In this document: piece by piece, positions 37,512 through 45,987 of the stretch | Numbering within the stretch: position 1 is the first letter of the stretch | Layout: each line of letters opens with the position of its first letter | Origin: Halomonas sp. ML-15 | Lineage (GTDB): Bacteria > Pseudomonadota > Gammaproteobacteria > Pseudomonadales > Halomonadaceae | Direction of reading: 5' to 3' | DNA length: 64,000 bases | Assembly: GCF_014779595.1 (NCBI RefSeq) | Contig: NZ_JACXZT010000019.1 | Span: forward strand, 680,945 to 744,944 | Program-made: the position numbers and the translations under genes | Notes under the pieces: model-generated | The model's input: only the letters and a program-made list of their open reading frames with translations | The model's database searches: none | What the model was told of the DNA's origin: nothing

Positions 37512-38512
37512 TGCGGTTGCCTAATCGATCAAACCTACTAAAGACACTGATTGGGTTGGCACTCGTGACGCTGTGGTTTCCTGCGGCTTGGGCGCTGGAT
37601 GAAGAGGCCCAGACCGCCAAGGAGGAAGGCATGCGGCTATACAATACTCACCAACGCTCGGCGAGCATGCCTTATTTAGAAAAAGCGGCAGAAGCTGGCG
37701 ACGTAGAGGCAATGTACTACCTTGGTGAGGCGTATCGTCTACGTCATATGGGGATGACTCAAGCGGCTTTAGAGTGGTATCACCGCGCCGCATTGAACGG
37801 TGACCCCCATGCCATGCTACGGCTATTCGACGGTAGCGCCTGTGAGCTTGGTGATGTATGCCCAGCGAATGGCGATGACTGGCCCCAGGCAGCCCTCGAA
37901 ATGACGCTGCCCAAGGCAGAGGCGGGTGACACCGAGGCCATGGGTGTGCTGTATGATATTTATTACTACGTTGAAGACCCTGACGAAGAAAAAGCCATGG
38001 AATGGCTAGTGCGCTCTGCCGAGGCGGGCAACGTTGAGTCCATGAACTGGCTGGGCCGATTAGCGCGTAATGATGAAGAGAAGTACGCCAGTGATACCGA
38101 GCGCTTGGAAGCTGCGAAGCCGTGGTTCCGTATGGCGGCGGAAGCCGGACATGCTCTGTCAATGAGCTATCTTTCAGCTACTTTAAATAGCCTTGGGGAG
38201 TTTCAAGAAGCATGGGAATGGATTGTAAAGGCTTCCGACGCAGGTAATATTAATGGTCGTCAATGGATAGCAACTTGCTATATTGATCCTGAAGAAAGCG
38301 AAATGTGTAATGTAGACGAAAACCCCGCTAAAGGTTGGGCTATTTTTCTTGCCATCAATGAAGAGATTCCAGGAACATCCTCCGAGAGATTTTTGAGGTT
38401 CTATCGTGAAGAGGTTACCGCTGAGCAGCGCGAAGAGGGTGAGGCTATGATGGACGAATGGCTCAATCGCGAGCCGCCGCTTTCCTATTTTCCTGAAAAA
38501 TTTGGACCCTGA
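37511..38512 (+). CDS. Secreted Sel1-repeat protein, probable immunity protein (copy 2)
   Basis: 333 residues, collinear with the preceding gene over its whole length (shared EEAQTAKEEGMRLY, FDGSACELGDVCPANGDDWP and a C-terminal REPPLSYFPEKFG). It too has a signal peptide (TLIGLALVTLWFPAAWA). It starts on the A of the previous stop, so the pair is coupled. Tandem divergent copies suggest a duplicated immunity gene that protects against variant toxins. Confidence 0.8.
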   Translation: MRLPNRSNLLKTLIGLALVTLWFPAAWALDEEAQTAKEEGMRLYNTHQRSASMPYLEKAAEAGDVEAMYYLGEAYRLRHMGMTQAALEWYHRAALNGDPHAMLRLFDGSACELGDVCPANGDDWPQAALEMTLPKAEAGDTEAMGVLYDIYYYVEDPDEEKAMEWLVRSAEAGNVESMNWLGRLARNDEEKYASDTERLEAAKPWFRMAAEAGHALSMSYLSATLNSLGEFQEAWEWIVKASDAGNINGRQWIATCYIDPEESEMCNVDENPAKGWAIFLAINEEIPGTSSERFLRFYREEVTAEQREEGEAMMDEWLNREPPLSYFPEKFGP

Positions 38513-38545
38513 TGCGATTGAGCATCCATAGAGATTGGCTAGGCC

Positions 38546-39544
38546 ATGCAAAGCATTAAGACCTATTTCGCCAACCTCTCTCAACGGCTGGACTTAGCCG
38601 ACGAGCTGATCGTGCTATCCCCCGAGCGTCGGGCTGCCCAGCAGCCCATGCAGTTGGGTGAGGTGCAGGATCAGACCGAGCACTATCTGGATCTATCTAG
38701 CGGTGCGGAAGAGGGGAAGGGAATATTCACAGGAGTGTGGGGGTTAGGGGCTGTTTATATGTCCCTAATACTATTCCCTATTGTTTTTCAGGATTGGGAA
38801 GGTGTTGTCTTTGTATTTACAACGATGGCCGTAATGTTTGGCATCACTACAGTTGTTTTTTTACTAGAAGTTTTTTGGCCATCTTCATCTCCTATCCGTT
38901 TTAATCGCCGAACTAGGGAGATCTATTTCCAGGATAAGGAAAAGCTCTACCATGTCCCTTGGGACGAAGCGGTGGCCTGGATGCAGGAGAGTCGCACCGT
39001 GACCCAATATACCGGAGCAATGACCGAAACCCCATTACAGCTGTTGCTACAGCGTTATGGGTATCCGGAGGAGGTGATTGCCCTACAACTGAACCTGCCG
39101 ATGGGGCGCACCGCGGAAACGCAAGGCATGCTCTGGGAGTATTTGCGTTGTTACATGGAGAAGGGCCCTTGGTTCGACGAACAAGGTAACCCACTGTCGA
39201 ATTCTAACCGCGAAGCGGCTTTGGAGGGGTGCAGGCAAAGACAAAAGAAAGCCACATTAAATATAGAGGGCTATCGACAATCAGTTAAAGAAGGAATAAC
39301 TCCGAAATCACGTGCAGTTATATTGATTCTTGGACTTGCCTTTTTGTACCCATGTTTGTTTATCCGCGACATTACGGCCAAATACGCCCGTCAACGTGCC
39401 GCCCGTAATCAATGGCACCCTTTGGTCAAGGAGCGCTGTCGCGTCGACGGTCCCACTACTCGGCTCTATGACCTGGAAGTTGATGAGGGGATGCATCAGG
39501 GGGCCGTCACTAGTGAAGCCTATGGTTCCGGAGCCGCTAGATGA
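38546..39544 (+). CDS. DUF6708-like membrane protein in the type VI island
   Basis: 332 residues. Two central membrane segments (about 63-120, including VYMSLILFPIVFQDW and MFGITTVVFLLEVFW) precede a conserved cytosolic block (SPIRFNRRTREIYFQDKE, VPWDEAVAWMQES) that I associate with DUF6708. A further hydrophobic helix lies near residue 270. The family is found next to vgrG effectors, so an immunity or accessory role is plausible. After its stop the same frame continues open for another 105 codons (see 39545-39862), so a former longer gene may have been truncated. Confidence 0.65.
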   Translation: MQSIKTYFANLSQRLDLADELIVLSPERRAAQQPMQLGEVQDQTEHYLDLSSGAEEGKGIFTGVWGLGAVYMSLILFPIVFQDWEGVVFVFTTMAVMFGITTVVFLLEVFWPSSSPIRFNRRTREIYFQDKEKLYHVPWDEAVAWMQESRTVTQYTGAMTETPLQLLLQRYGYPEEVIALQLNLPMGRTAETQGMLWEYLRCYMEKGPWFDEQGNPLSNSNREAALEGCRQRQKKATLNIEGYRQSVKEGITPKSRAVILILGLAFLYPCLFIRDITAKYARQRAARNQWHPLVKERCRVDGPTTRLYDLEVDEGMHQGAVTSEAYGSGAAR

Positions 39545-39862
39545 AACGCTAAGGATGCCGAACAACGCCCTGCGATTGGCATACTCAGCTTTACCCAGCC
39601 AATGGCCTATATCGAACGCTTGATGCAGCAGCAGGCGCTGGGAGCTTTGCCTGGCCTCTTCGCCAATACGCGGGTAGTCGTCAACAGTAACCTGCCTGGC
39701 ATGGCCCCGGGCTGGGAGCAAGTCGCCAAGTTCCGCTTCGAGACCGTTAGCGAGAGCAAGTACACTAGGCATAAAGAGGGCTACTCGCAGTGGCAGGAGC
39801 TGGGCCGCGAGCTGGGCGAGCTTACTCAGCCGCTCTTCGAGCGCGCGACGACGGATGGCTGA
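39545..39862 (+). pseudogene. Orphan C-terminal gene fragment
   Basis: An open stretch in the same frame as the preceding gene, directly after its TGA, reads GILSFTQPMAYIERLMQQQ, then GLFANTRVVVNSNLPGMAPG, to a stop. It looks like the conserved end of a protein and has no ribosome site of its own; an internal ATG lies at 39602. It does not resemble the DUF6708-like neighbours. Most likely it is the leftover tail of a deleted effector or immunity gene joined by recombination. Origin unknown. Confidence 0.45.
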
Positions 39863-39907
39863 GAGTACTATCTTTGGGCACCAGTAGAGTCCGAAACGAC
39901 AGGGGCC

Positions 39908-40117
39908 ATGCCACGACGTAATATTCACCACCTAAAGGTTCGGGTGCAGTGGCGTAAGAACAGTGATGTTGATAACGAACTGCCTAGGGTGCTGCCGGCT
40001 CCGCCTCCTACCGAGGAGGCCTCCGGTGACCCCATGACGCCTGACTTCACGCGCTCTGGCCGGCCATATTGGGCCGATGAAACGACGCATCAAGATAACG
40101 AGGCAAATGATGGCTGA
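39908..40117 (+). CDS. Small hypothetical protein (69 aa)
   Basis: A 69-residue frame beginning MPRRNIHHLKVRVQWRKN, with a Pro-rich middle (LPRVLPAPPPTEEASGDP) and an acidic end. AGGGG lies just before the ATG, and the stop overlaps the start of the next membrane protein by 11 bases, so it may be a real coupled gene. It could equally be the tail of a degraded gene. No function recognised. Confidence 0.35.
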   Translation: MPRRNIHHLKVRVQWRKNSDVDNELPRVLPAPPPTEEASGDPMTPDFTRSGRPYWADETTHQDNEANDG

Positions 40118-41114
40118 GATGACGCCCATCACCTATAGCGCTGAAGCTTACACGGCGGAGCGTATCGAGTCGCTGCGACAAGAGGAGAGTGAGCACTCTA
40201 GGCGCTTTCGTATGTCGGCTGCCAGTGGGCAGCGTTTGCCGCATCGCTTCCCGACGGTCGACCTGTTCCCGATGCGTGAACTTCAAGATATGAAACCGGC
40301 GAAGCTGCGTGAAATTGAGAAAATGCCGGGACATACACCGCGACCGGAAGATCGCCCAGAGCATCCTCTGCGCTGGGACGAAGAATGCTTGAGATATACT
40401 AGCCAGACTAAGCGTAACTTTTTTTTGGGTTTTATAAGGGGGGTAGGCTTAGTAAGTTTTTTTACAGTGCTTCCAATATCAATTCTTGTTGTGATTTACG
40501 GCGCATTCGAACGTAGATCACCTCAAGCAAGCTTTTTCGAAAGCTTGAACTGGGAGATGCCAGTTGTCTTGCTAATGTCATCGATTATTATGTGGGGCGG
40601 GGTGAGTCTAGTTTACCGTCTTTTACCAAATTTCGCCGCAGGCTTTCAACCTGGCCCGATGTGGGAGTTAAACCGACGCACCGGCATGGTCACGGTATTC
40701 GCCAATCCAGCCAAGATGCGCACTGCCTGGCAGGTGGAGCATCAGTTGCCGTTTCATGAGTTCGACTGCTATCTGCAGAATACACCTAGCCACCAAGGCC
40801 TGCCGCAGTTCAACCGTAGCCTGGCGCACTATCGCCAGGAGGTGCATGTGGCCTTGGTGGGGATGTTTGGCGCCACCAGCAGTCATGTGGAACAGCGCGC
40901 TGCCTGGGATATGGTGCAGCGCTATATGGACACCTCGCAGCCGCTTCCCGATACGCCGCTATGGGAGGAGTTCCGCCCCCTTGATCCCACGTCGCTGGAG
41001 CATGATCGGCGCACCGGCCGCCCACCGCGCTACTGGCGGGATATGGACGACGAGCCCTTTGCGCAGAAGGTGCACGAGCATCAGGACAAGCTGAATGCTT
41101 TCTACCGCGGCTAA
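40107..41114 (+). CDS. DUF6708-like membrane protein, second copy
   Basis: 335 residues from an ATG with AACGAGG upstream. It shares the layout of the 38546 gene: a polar N terminus, two membrane helices (FFTVLPISILVVIYGAF; VVLLMSSIIMWGGVSLVYRLL), then MWELNRRTGMVTVFANPAK and a cytosolic C-terminal domain. Similarity to the first copy is modest, so they are diverged paralogues. It probably plays the same type VI accessory or immunity role. A broken third copy starts 17 bases downstream. Confidence 0.6.
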   Translation: MMAEMTPITYSAEAYTAERIESLRQEESEHSRRFRMSAASGQRLPHRFPTVDLFPMRELQDMKPAKLREIEKMPGHTPRPEDRPEHPLRWDEECLRYTSQTKRNFFLGFIRGVGLVSFFTVLPISILVVIYGAFERRSPQASFFESLNWEMPVVLLMSSIIMWGGVSLVYRLLPNFAAGFQPGPMWELNRRTGMVTVFANPAKMRTAWQVEHQLPFHEFDCYLQNTPSHQGLPQFNRSLAHYRQEVHVALVGMFGATSSHVEQRAAWDMVQRYMDTSQPLPDTPLWEEFRPLDPTSLEHDRRTGRPPRYWRDMDDEPFAQKVHEHQDKLNAFYRG

Positions 41115-41131
41115 GGGAATCGAGCAGCCTG

Positions 41132-41267
41132 ATGGCTGATATGACGCCCATCAGGTATAGCGCTGATCCCACCGAAGATCATGTCGAGCGCACCATGGCC
41201 ATTGTGCTGAAGAGCATCAAGCGTGAGAGTTTCCGCATCATTGAGAGCGACGATACTTTCCCTGTTC
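41132..41267 (+). pseudogene. Truncated third DUF6708-like copy
   Basis: About 45 codons starting MADMTPIRYSAD parallel the start of the 40107 gene (MAEMTPITYSAE), and the DNA around both starts is nearly the same (GATGGCTGA.ATGACGCCCATC at 40110 and 41131). After about 41267 the frame runs into antisense of the YefM-type antitoxin gene and loses similarity. It is a recombination remnant, showing past duplication of this gene. Confidence 0.55.
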
Positions 41268-41492
41268 GCTGTCCTTCTCCAGTTCGGCAACGGACTCCAG
41301 CAACCGACGGGCATTTTTCGGCGCACGCAGAAGGAACGCCGTCTCCTGCAACTCCTCGTAGTCCTCAAGAGAGATCATCACCACAGACGGTGATTTATTT
41401 CGGGTAATAACGATGGGTGAACGGTCTTCGCAGACTTGCTCCATTGTCTTTGCTAGGTTGGTTATAGCGGCTGCGTAGCTGATGGAATCCAT
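41238..41492 (-). CDS. Phd/YefM family antitoxin, no partner toxin visible
   Basis: 84 residues with the YefM/Phd N-terminal DNA-binding fold (AAAITNLAKTMEQVCEDRSPIVITRN) and the conserved PSVVMISLEDYEELQETAFLL helix. AGGAG lies seven bases upstream of the ATG. In yefM-yoeB operons the toxin follows; here the sequence after the stop is the broken DUF6708-like copy and no YoeB or Txe frame is present. It is therefore an orphan antitoxin, perhaps retained against another toxin or as a remnant. Confidence 0.85.
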   Translation of the reverse strand: MDSISYAAAITNLAKTMEQVCEDRSPIVITRNKSPSVVMISLEDYEELQETAFLLRAPKNARRLLESVAELEKDSEQGKYRRSQ

Positions 41493-41576
41493 AGATGGCT
41501 CCTGAGGGGGCAGTGATCACGTACATAATGTCTTACATGAGCGTTTCACAGGACTAACGAGCAGCTGGGGCCACCC

Positions 41577-41867
41577 TCAAGCGGCATGAGGCCGAATTGC
41601 ATCGTAGCGCCCAGCCCGACGTGCTTGCTCAAGATCATAGGCGTTTTGCAGTCGGAGCCAGTAGCCTTCGCTAGTGCCGAAGTAGCGCGACAGGCGAAGG
41701 TCGGTGTCGGCGGTAATGGCCCGTGCGCCGCGGGTAATTTCACCGATACGAGTAGCCGGTACGCTGATAGCGTTGGCTAGCGCATTCTTTGTGAGTCCCA
41801 TAGGCTCGATAAAATCCTCTAGCAGGATCTCACCAGGATGGATATTGGGTAGTTGCTGACTCGTCAT
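41577..41867 (-). CDS. higA: HigA-type antitoxin (XRE helix-turn-helix)
   Basis: 96 residues with the HigA signature HPGEILLEDFIEPMGLTKNALA and a helix-turn-helix through ISVPATRIGEITRGARAIT, then TDLRLSRYFGTSEGYWLRLQ. The start at 41867 has GGAGAG upstream; a longer frame adds 12 residues without a better site. HigA binds its toxin and represses its own operon. A toxin gene would normally lie just upstream, but only a degraded trace is visible (41878-41945). Confidence 0.88.
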   Translation of the reverse strand: MTSQQLPNIHPGEILLEDFIEPMGLTKNALANAISVPATRIGEITRGARAITADTDLRLSRYFGTSEGYWLRLQNAYDLEQARRAGRYDAIRPHAA

Positions 41868-41877
41868 GATGCTCTCC

Positions 41878-41945
41878 TCAGTGGTAGTTGACGACATCAC
41901 CATGAGTGGCGCTTACGCTTTTGTGCCGAAAAAGTATAACGCAGC
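41878..41945 (-). pseudogene. Probable higB toxin remnant
   Basis: The frame upstream of higA ends GDVVNYH, echoing the DVEIVDYH ending of HigB toxins, with an ILFRHKS stretch where HigB has an ICFRW-like strand. Upstream of this the sequence has no HigB similarity. This fits a deleted toxin with its last 20 codons left, but the match is short and could be chance. The rest of the gap up to 42256 holds only the 42131 terminator and probably the trpG promoter. Confidence 0.4.
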
Positions 41946-42130
41946 GTGTTACTTGTTGCCGGCAGCCTACTGCCCAGCGCTGCAAGCGCACTGCCAGCGG
42001 GCGATTCAGCCACCCCTGGCTTGACAGGATTGCCGCCCAGCAGCACCATTGAGGGATGAACGCACTAGACCAGATCCAACGCACAGGCCAGTGGTGGCGC
42101 TCCTGATTGGGGGCGGCACGCTGACGAGTG

Positions 42131-42159
42131 AAAAATGCCGCCGTCGGGGCGGCATTTTT
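42131..42159. terminator. Bidirectional terminator upstream of trpG
   Basis: A perfect 12-bp stem AAAAATGCCGCC / GGCGGCATTTTT with a GTCGG-type loop, A-run on the left and T-run on the right, functional in both directions. It marks the right edge of the accessory island before the trpGDC operon. Confidence 0.85.
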
Positions 42160-42262
42160 GTGTCTGACTTCCCCCTGCACGGCTGGCGCACCCCCTCGAT
42201 CACACTGGGTCAACGCGTCGGTAAGCGACAGCACTAACCATAGGGAACAGAGAGTGATGGCC

Positions 42263-42850
42263 ATGTCCGTGCTCATGATCGACAACTACGATAGCTTCAC
42301 CTACAACGTCGTGCAGTACCTCGCCGAGCTGGGGGCCGAGGTGCACACCTACCGCAACGACGCCATCACCCTCGAGGAGATCGAGGCACTGGCGCCGAGC
42401 CATCTGGTGGTCTCCCCCGGCCCCTGCACGCCCAACGAGGCGGGCATCTCGATGGCTGCCATCGAGCACTTCGCCGGCAAGCTGCCGATCCTCGGTATCT
42501 GCCTGGGCCACCAGGCCATCGGCCAGGTCTACGGCGGCGAGGTGGTGCGCGCGCCCCAGGTGATGCACGGCAAGACCTCCAAGGTACGTCACGGCGGCCA
42601 CGGCGTATTCGCCGGCCTCGAAGACCCGCTGGAGGTAACCCGCTATCATTCCCTGGTAGTGGCCGCCGAGACTCTGCCGGAGTGCCTCGAAGTGACCGCC
42701 TGGGTGGACGACAGCGACGTCACCCCCGGCTTGATCATGGGCCTGCGCCACAAGACACTGGATATCGAAGGGGTGCAGTTTCACCCCGAGTCGATCCTGA
42801 CGCGCCAGGGGCACGAGCTCCTGCAGAACTTTCTTTCACGTCGCGCCTGA
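42263..42850 (+). CDS. trpG: Anthranilate synthase component II (glutamine amidotransferase)
   Basis: 195 residues starting [20 protein letters not shown]. The class I amidotransferase triad is visible: Cys in [10 protein letters not shown], and His/Glu in [10 protein letters not shown]. It supplies ammonia from glutamine to TrpE, encoded 13 kb upstream. An ATG two codons earlier (42257) is an alternative; spacing from AGAGAG favours 42263. First gene of trpGDC, 13 bases before trpD. Confidence 0.95.
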   Translation: MSVLMIDNYDSFTYNVVQYLAELGAEVHTYRNDAITLEEIEALAPSHLVVSPGPCTPNEAGISMAAIEHFAGKLPILGICLGHQAIGQVYGGEVVRAPQVMHGKTSKVRHGGHGVFAGLEDPLEVTRYHSLVVAAETLPECLEVTAWVDDSDVTPGLIMGLRHKTLDIEGVQFHPESILTRQGHELLQNFLSRRA

Positions 42851-42863
42851 CGGAGACAGCCCC

Positions 42864-43883
42864 ATGCAGATGCGAGAGGCCATCGATGCCGTAATGCGCG
42901 GCCAGAGCCTGACGTTCGACCAGACCCACGCAGTGATGCGTACCATCATGACCGGCGAAGCCACCGACGCGCAGATCGGCGGCTTCCTGATCGCGCTCTC
43001 CATGAAAGGCGAGAGCGCCGAAGAGATCAGCGCCGCCGCCCAGGTGATGCGCGAGCTGATGACCCCGGTGAGCGTGAGCGGTGACAACGTCGTCGATATC
43101 GTCGGTACCGGCGGCGACGGCGCCAACCTGTTCAACGTCTCCACCGCCTCCAGCTTCGTTGCCGCGGCGGGTGGCGCCCACGTTGCCAAGCACGGCAACC
43201 GCAGCGTCTCCTCCTCCTCCGGCAGCGCCGACCTGTTCGCCGTGGCCGGCATCAAGATCGAGCTCGACGCCGAGCAGGTAGCACGCTGCATCGACCAGGT
43301 CGGGGTCGGCTTCATGTTCGCGCCGATGCACCACCAGGCGATGCGCCACGCCATCGGCCCGCGCCGCGAGATGGGCGTACGCACCCTGTTCAACATCCTC
43401 GGTCCGCTGACCAACCCGGCCGGCGCCCCCAATCAGCTGCTCGGCGTCTACGATGCCCAACTGGTGCGGCTGATGGCCGAGGTGCTCAAGCGCCTGGGCA
43501 GCCGCCATGTGATGGTGGTACACGCCGAGGATGGCCTCGACGAGATCTCGCTGGCCGCGCCGACCCGGGTCGCCGAGCTCAAGGATGGCGAGATCGTCGA
43601 GTACACCATCGCCCCCGAAGACTTCGGTATCGAGCGCCAGGCGCTGACGCCGCTCAAGGTGGTCACCGCCGAAGACAGCCTGCGGCTGGTCCACGAGGCC
43701 CTGGCCGGCGACGGCCCCGCGGCGGATATCGTCGCCCTGAACGCTGGCGCCGCCCTTTACGTATCCGGCATTGCCGATACGCTTAAGGAAGGGGTGACCA
43801 TGGCTCAGGATGCCCAGGCCTCCGGGCTGCCGCGGGAAAAGATGAAAGAACTGGCCGATTTCACCCGGGTGTTTGCCGACTGA
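42864..43883 (+). CDS. trpD: Anthranilate phosphoribosyltransferase
   Basis: 339 residues with the phosphoribosyl-binding GTGGDGANLFNVST near residue 80 and KHGNRSVSSSSGSADL near 110. It attaches phosphoribosyl pyrophosphate to anthranilate. It sits in the trpGDC operon 36 bases before the trpC start. Confidence 0.96.
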   Translation: MQMREAIDAVMRGQSLTFDQTHAVMRTIMTGEATDAQIGGFLIALSMKGESAEEISAAAQVMRELMTPVSVSGDNVVDIVGTGGDGANLFNVSTASSFVAAAGGAHVAKHGNRSVSSSSGSADLFAVAGIKIELDAEQVARCIDQVGVGFMFAPMHHQAMRHAIGPRREMGVRTLFNILGPLTNPAGAPNQLLGVYDAQLVRLMAEVLKRLGSRHVMVVHAEDGLDEISLAAPTRVAELKDGEIVEYTIAPEDFGIERQALTPLKVVTAEDSLRLVHEALAGDGPAADIVALNAGAALYVSGIADTLKEGVTMAQDAQASGLPREKMKELADFTRVFAD

Positions 43884-43919
43884 CGGCACCCTGCAATGCT
43901 GCTACGGGGACATAGCGAC

Positions 43920-44726
43920 ATGACAACCACACATGGCATGCCCACCATCCTCGCGCAGATCCTGGCGCGCAAGGACGACGAGGTCCACGAGCGCAGCCTG
44001 GCGGTGACCGAGACCGACCTGCTGGCGCTAGCGCGGCAGCAGGGCGCGCCGCGCGGCTTCGTCAGGGCGCTGGACGAACGCATCGAGGCCGGCGACCCGG
44101 CGGTGATCGCCGAGATCAAGAAGGCCTCGCCCTCCAAGGGCGTGATGCGGGAAGACTTCCGCCCCGGCGAGATCGCCACCAGCTACCAGGCCGGCGGCGC
44201 CGCCTGCCTCTCGGTACTCACCGACGCCGACTTCTTCCAGGGCCATGAAGACTTCCTGATCGAAGCCCGGGAAGCCTGCGACCTACCGGTCATCCGCAAG
44301 GACTTCATCACCCACGGTTACCAGGTCAGCGAAGCCCGCGCCATCGGCGCCGACTGCATCCTGCTGATCGTCGCCGCGCTGGATGACGCGCGCATGGTCG
44401 ACCTCTACCAGCAGGCCGAAGCGCTGGGCATGGACGTCCTGGTGGAAGTGCACGACCAGCGCGAACTCGAGCGCGCCCTGCGCCTGGAGCTCTCGCTGGT
44501 GGGGATCAATAACCGCGACCTGCACACCTTCGACACCCGCCTGGAAACCACCTTCGAGCTGCTCTCGCAAATCCCCGAAGGCGTCACCGTGATCACCGAG
44601 TCCGGTATCCATACCCGCGACGACGTCCTGCGGATGCGCGAACACGACGTGCACGGCTTCCTGGTCGGTGAAGCCTTTATGCGCGAAGAGGACCCCGGCG
44701 AAGCCCTGCGGCGGCTGTTCTTCTAA
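43920..44726 (+). CDS. trpC: Indole-3-glycerol phosphate synthase
   Basis: 268 residues, TIM barrel. Family blocks are [21 protein letters not shown] near residue 60, [17 protein letters not shown] near 120 and [12 protein letters not shown] near 190. It closes the indole ring of the tryptophan precursor. GGGGA lies nine bases before the chosen ATG. Last gene of the operon. Confidence 0.96.
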   Translation: MTTTHGMPTILAQILARKDDEVHERSLAVTETDLLALARQQGAPRGFVRALDERIEAGDPAVIAEIKKASPSKGVMREDFRPGEIATSYQAGGAACLSVLTDADFFQGHEDFLIEAREACDLPVIRKDFITHGYQVSEARAIGADCILLIVAALDDARMVDLYQQAEALGMDVLVEVHDQRELERALRLELSLVGINNRDLHTFDTRLETTFELLSQIPEGVTVITESGIHTRDDVLRMREHDVHGFLVGEAFMREEDPGEALRRLFF

Positions 44727-44747
44727 TACCCATAGGACGGAGGAAAC

Positions 44748-45215
44748 GTGCATCAAGCTGCGGCAGAGTGGGTGGTGGGATTACTGCGCCAGCGAGAGAT
44801 CCCGTTCGTGATCTGCGGTGGGCTCGCGGCACAGGGCTATGGTGCCAAGCGCCCACTGCACGATATCGACCTATTCGTTCCCGGAGAGGTGTTCTCGAGC
44901 GTCGTCGAGGCGGGGCAGGCGTATATCTCCAAAGGCGCCGCACACTACCGGGAGGAGGGCTGGGACCTCACCTATGTGCAGTTCAAGTATGAAGGCATCA
45001 AAGTCGAGGTGGGGAGTGCAGATGGGGCGCACATCTTCGATGCCAGCCGCCAGGCCTGGGTGCCGCTAGCGATAGACGTCACCCGCGTCGAAATGCGGCC
45101 CGTCCTGGGCATGGACCTGCCCCTTATGCCCAAGGATGATTTGATCCGTTATAAACGGGCGCTCTCTCGGCCAGTCGATATCGAGGATATCCGCGCCATC
45201 GAAGCAAGCCCATAA
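44748..45215 (+). CDS. Nucleotidyltransferase-like protein
   Basis: 155 residues from a GTG with GGAGGAAA upstream. The block FVICGGLAAQGYGAKRPLHDIDLFVP has the GG...DxD core of the polymerase-beta nucleotidyltransferase fold, as in MNT/AbiEii-type proteins, with a further acidic strand (IKVEVGSADG) that could hold the third Asp/Glu. It lies 21 bases after trpC and may be transcribed with it, but has no obvious biosynthetic link. Stand-alone members of this fold can modify RNA or proteins; the role here is unknown. Confidence 0.65.
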   Translation: MHQAAAEWVVGLLRQREIPFVICGGLAAQGYGAKRPLHDIDLFVPGEVFSSVVEAGQAYISKGAAHYREEGWDLTYVQFKYEGIKVEVGSADGAHIFDASRQAWVPLAIDVTRVEMRPVLGMDLPLMPKDDLIRYKRALSRPVDIEDIRAIEASP

Positions 45216-45238
45216 CGCCCACAAGCGTTGCCTTCGCC

Positions 45239-45811
45239 CTATGGGTGGCCAGGCGACATCACGCGAATCTTGGCTGTTAGCCAGGCCCCGTCTGCGCATT
45301 TCATCCGCTTCGCCTCGATGCTGCCGCTCACCCGTGCACCGGGGAGCAGAATGGCCTGGTCGGTGGCCACCAACAGTCCCTCGACACTGCCGGCAACGCT
45401 AATCAGCCGTGCCTCGATACGGTGAGATACGCCCCCCGACTCGGTGATGGTGACGGGCTGCTCCGGCGCCGCAACGTCGCCTTCGATGGTCCCGCGGATC
45501 ACCAGCGGCTCCTGGGCGCTCACCTTGCCTGCGATATGCAGGGTCTCGCCAATCAGGCTGCCGTCGGGCGCCGACAAGCGCTGGGTGTTCGCCACCTGGG
45601 GAGGCGACGGTAAGCTAGCCTTGGCGGATTCCTCGACCTGATGTGACAACTTGGCGGGCTCCTGGGGCGAGACGAGTTGATGTTGAGAGGAGGCGTGCAG
45701 GGGAGAGACCTGGTTTGCCACGGCACGCTTTCGCATACGGCGCTTGCCATCCAGCATAATCAGGATGAGCGCTACTACGCCCGTGATAAATAACGCGTCT
45801 CCGCCCCCCAT
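45239..45811 (-). CDS. Bactofilin-family protein with N-terminal membrane segment
   Basis: 190 residues. A short N-terminal hydrophobic helix (ALFITGVVALILIMLDG) is followed by a basic patch, a low-complexity linker (about 30-80) and then a beta-helical bactofilin-like domain (IGETLHIAGKVSAQEPLVIRG, then TIEGDV). Bactofilins polymerise into membrane-associated filaments that scaffold cell-wall enzymes. It is divergent from a second bactofilin gene at 45988. Confidence 0.75.
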   Translation of the reverse strand: MGGGDALFITGVVALILIMLDGKRRMRKRAVANQVSPLHASSQHQLVSPQEPAKLSHQVEESAKASLPSPPQVANTQRLSAPDGSLIGETLHIAGKVSAQEPLVIRGTIEGDVAAPEQPVTITESGGVSHRIEARLISVAGSVEGLLVATDQAILLPGARVSGSIEAKRMKCADGAWLTAKIRVMSPGHP

Positions 45812-45987
45812 AGTCGCCCCTTGATAGCAGTCGGTTGCCCTGCGTCAGTATAGGCGGGTATCACGAGACGGAGAAAACACGACTAACGGCCGTTTTCATT
45901 GGCTACTCTCGCCTTTGATCTTAACCCGACGCGGCATTATTCCTAGTATCGCACTTTTGCCCCTTACGCTACCCGGAGCCTTTCCCT

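Noticed and set aside
41878-42285. 135-residue minus-strand frame upstream of higA as a gene
   Set aside because: Runs through the strong terminator at 42131 and into the trpG start region, with only its last 20 codons resembling HigB.
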